The notes under the pieces were generated by a model, which did not search any database, was not told the origin of the DNA, and was given only the letters and a program-made list of their open reading frames with translations. A stretch of DNA of 6,189 bases from Opitutaceae bacterium (GTDB lineage Bacteria; Verrucomicrobiota; Verrucomicrobiae; Opitutales; Opitutaceae): contig JAISAX010000517.1 of NCBI GenBank assembly GCA_031266495.1, positions 1-6,189 of the forward strand, read 5' to 3'. Of this stretch, positions 5,698 through 6,189 are shown piece after piece (position 1 is the first letter of the stretch; each line of letters starts with the position of its first letter). A program made the position numbers and the translations under genes.

Positions 5698-6189
5698 ACC
5701 TTTCGTGGAAATTTTTCCTCGCCCTCTGCCCGGCCACCGTCAGCGGCATTGCCGGTATCGAAATAACGGATACGATTCTTTCACGGGAAGACATCCCGCG
5801 GACAACGATTGCGAGCCGGGACGAAACGTTTGTTGATTACACATTCGACATCGAAAACCACCTGCTTCGCGACCGTCACCGACGCCACGCCCCCGTCGAT
5901 GCCGGAACGGCAATCGTGCCAGAGGCCCCCCCGTGCTAGGATTTCCCGCCGCTCGCGGAATCCCGTTGACCGTGGCCGACCTGCCCGGCGGTCCACTGAC
6001 GATATTCCTCCGGCTGTATCCGAAAAATAATACGAAAAAACAAATCATCCGTTCATTCGCCATCCTGCTGATCGGCATCGACAGCGACGGACATTTTTAT
6101 GCCACGCGCCAGGACGAACGGCAGCGCATGAGCCGTACCGCAACGAGTTTGCGCCGAGTGGACATCAATCGCCGGCAACACGTGGCGGT
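5694..6189 (+). pseudogene. Unrecognised, probably exported protein; frame broken at C7; truncated by window end
   Basis: It starts at an ATG overlapping the stop of PEP-CTERM copy B (ATGA). The intact first frame gives only 81 codons to TAG at 5937. The N-terminus (MNLSWKFFLALCPATVSGIAG) is a plausible signal peptide, followed by IEITDTILSREDIP and DETFVDYTFDIENH. At 5926-5932 there is a run of seven C. With one more C the frame would continue as EAPPVLGFPAARGIPLTVAD and stay open to the window end (about 86 more codons), including FAILLIGIDSDGHFYATRQ. GC-rich third positions before and after the run support this switch. Causes could be a sequencing or assembly indel, a real inactivating mutation, phase variation, or -1 frameshifting on C CCC CCG. 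No family is recognised. ATGA coupling suggests function linked to copy B, possibly as another envelope component; this is inference. Confidence 0.55.
5926..5932 (+). repeat. C7 run at the frame break of the last gene
   Basis: Seven C in the context GAGG-C7-GTGC. Upstream the coding frame runs from the ATG at 5694; downstream the frame shifted by -1 stays open to the window end. Adding one C would join the two. Confidence 0.7.

Noticed and set aside
5809..6030. + strand frame MRAGTK... within the last gene
   Set aside because: Arg/Pro/Ser-rich and lacking a signal; the 5694 frame plus the -1 frame after the C7 run is more protein-like.

Overview
The window looks like chromosomal DNA of a GC-rich, glycan-degrading Verrucomicrobium, most likely an Opitutaceae relative. 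This is inferred from gene style only: two PEP-CTERM (exosortase-sorted) surface proteins, a pseudopilin-like protein with a type IV prepilin leader, a large secreted glycoside hydrolase ending in a LamG-like domain, and few recognisable Shine-Dalgarno sequences. No rRNA, tRNA, CRISPR array, transposase or phage gene was seen.

Layout: (1) 74-823 (+), a 249-aa PEP-CTERM protein. (2) 924-3710 (+), a ~928-aa exported or lipid-anchored protein with an N-terminal GH71/GH99-like (endo-alpha-glycanase type) domain, a beta-rich middle and a C-terminal LamG-like domain. (3) 3799-4032 (-), a small XRE-family regulator, convergent with the hydrolase and divergent from the next gene. (4) 4170-4868 (+), a pseudopilin-like protein. 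(5) 4981-5697 (+), a second PEP-CTERM protein that is a clear paralog of the first. (6) 5694 to the window edge (+), an unrecognised, probably exported protein whose start overlaps the previous stop (ATGA) and whose frame is broken at a run of seven C. No gap between genes exceeds 140 bases.

The genes fit a cell-surface polysaccharide-handling module: envelope-anchored proteins (PEP-CTERM, lipoprotein-like hydrolase, pseudopilin) with one local regulator. That they act together is inferred from position only.

The least ordinary signals are non-coding. Both PEP-CTERM genes keep a similar hairpin in their leaders. Those two and the pseudopilin gene share AATACC exactly 22-23 bases before the ATG. 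Long homopolymers recur: C11 and C9 just after stop codons, G10 inside the hydrolase gene, and C7 at the break in the last gene. The G10 and C7 tracts are possible slippage or phase-variation sites, but sequencing error is the main alternative.
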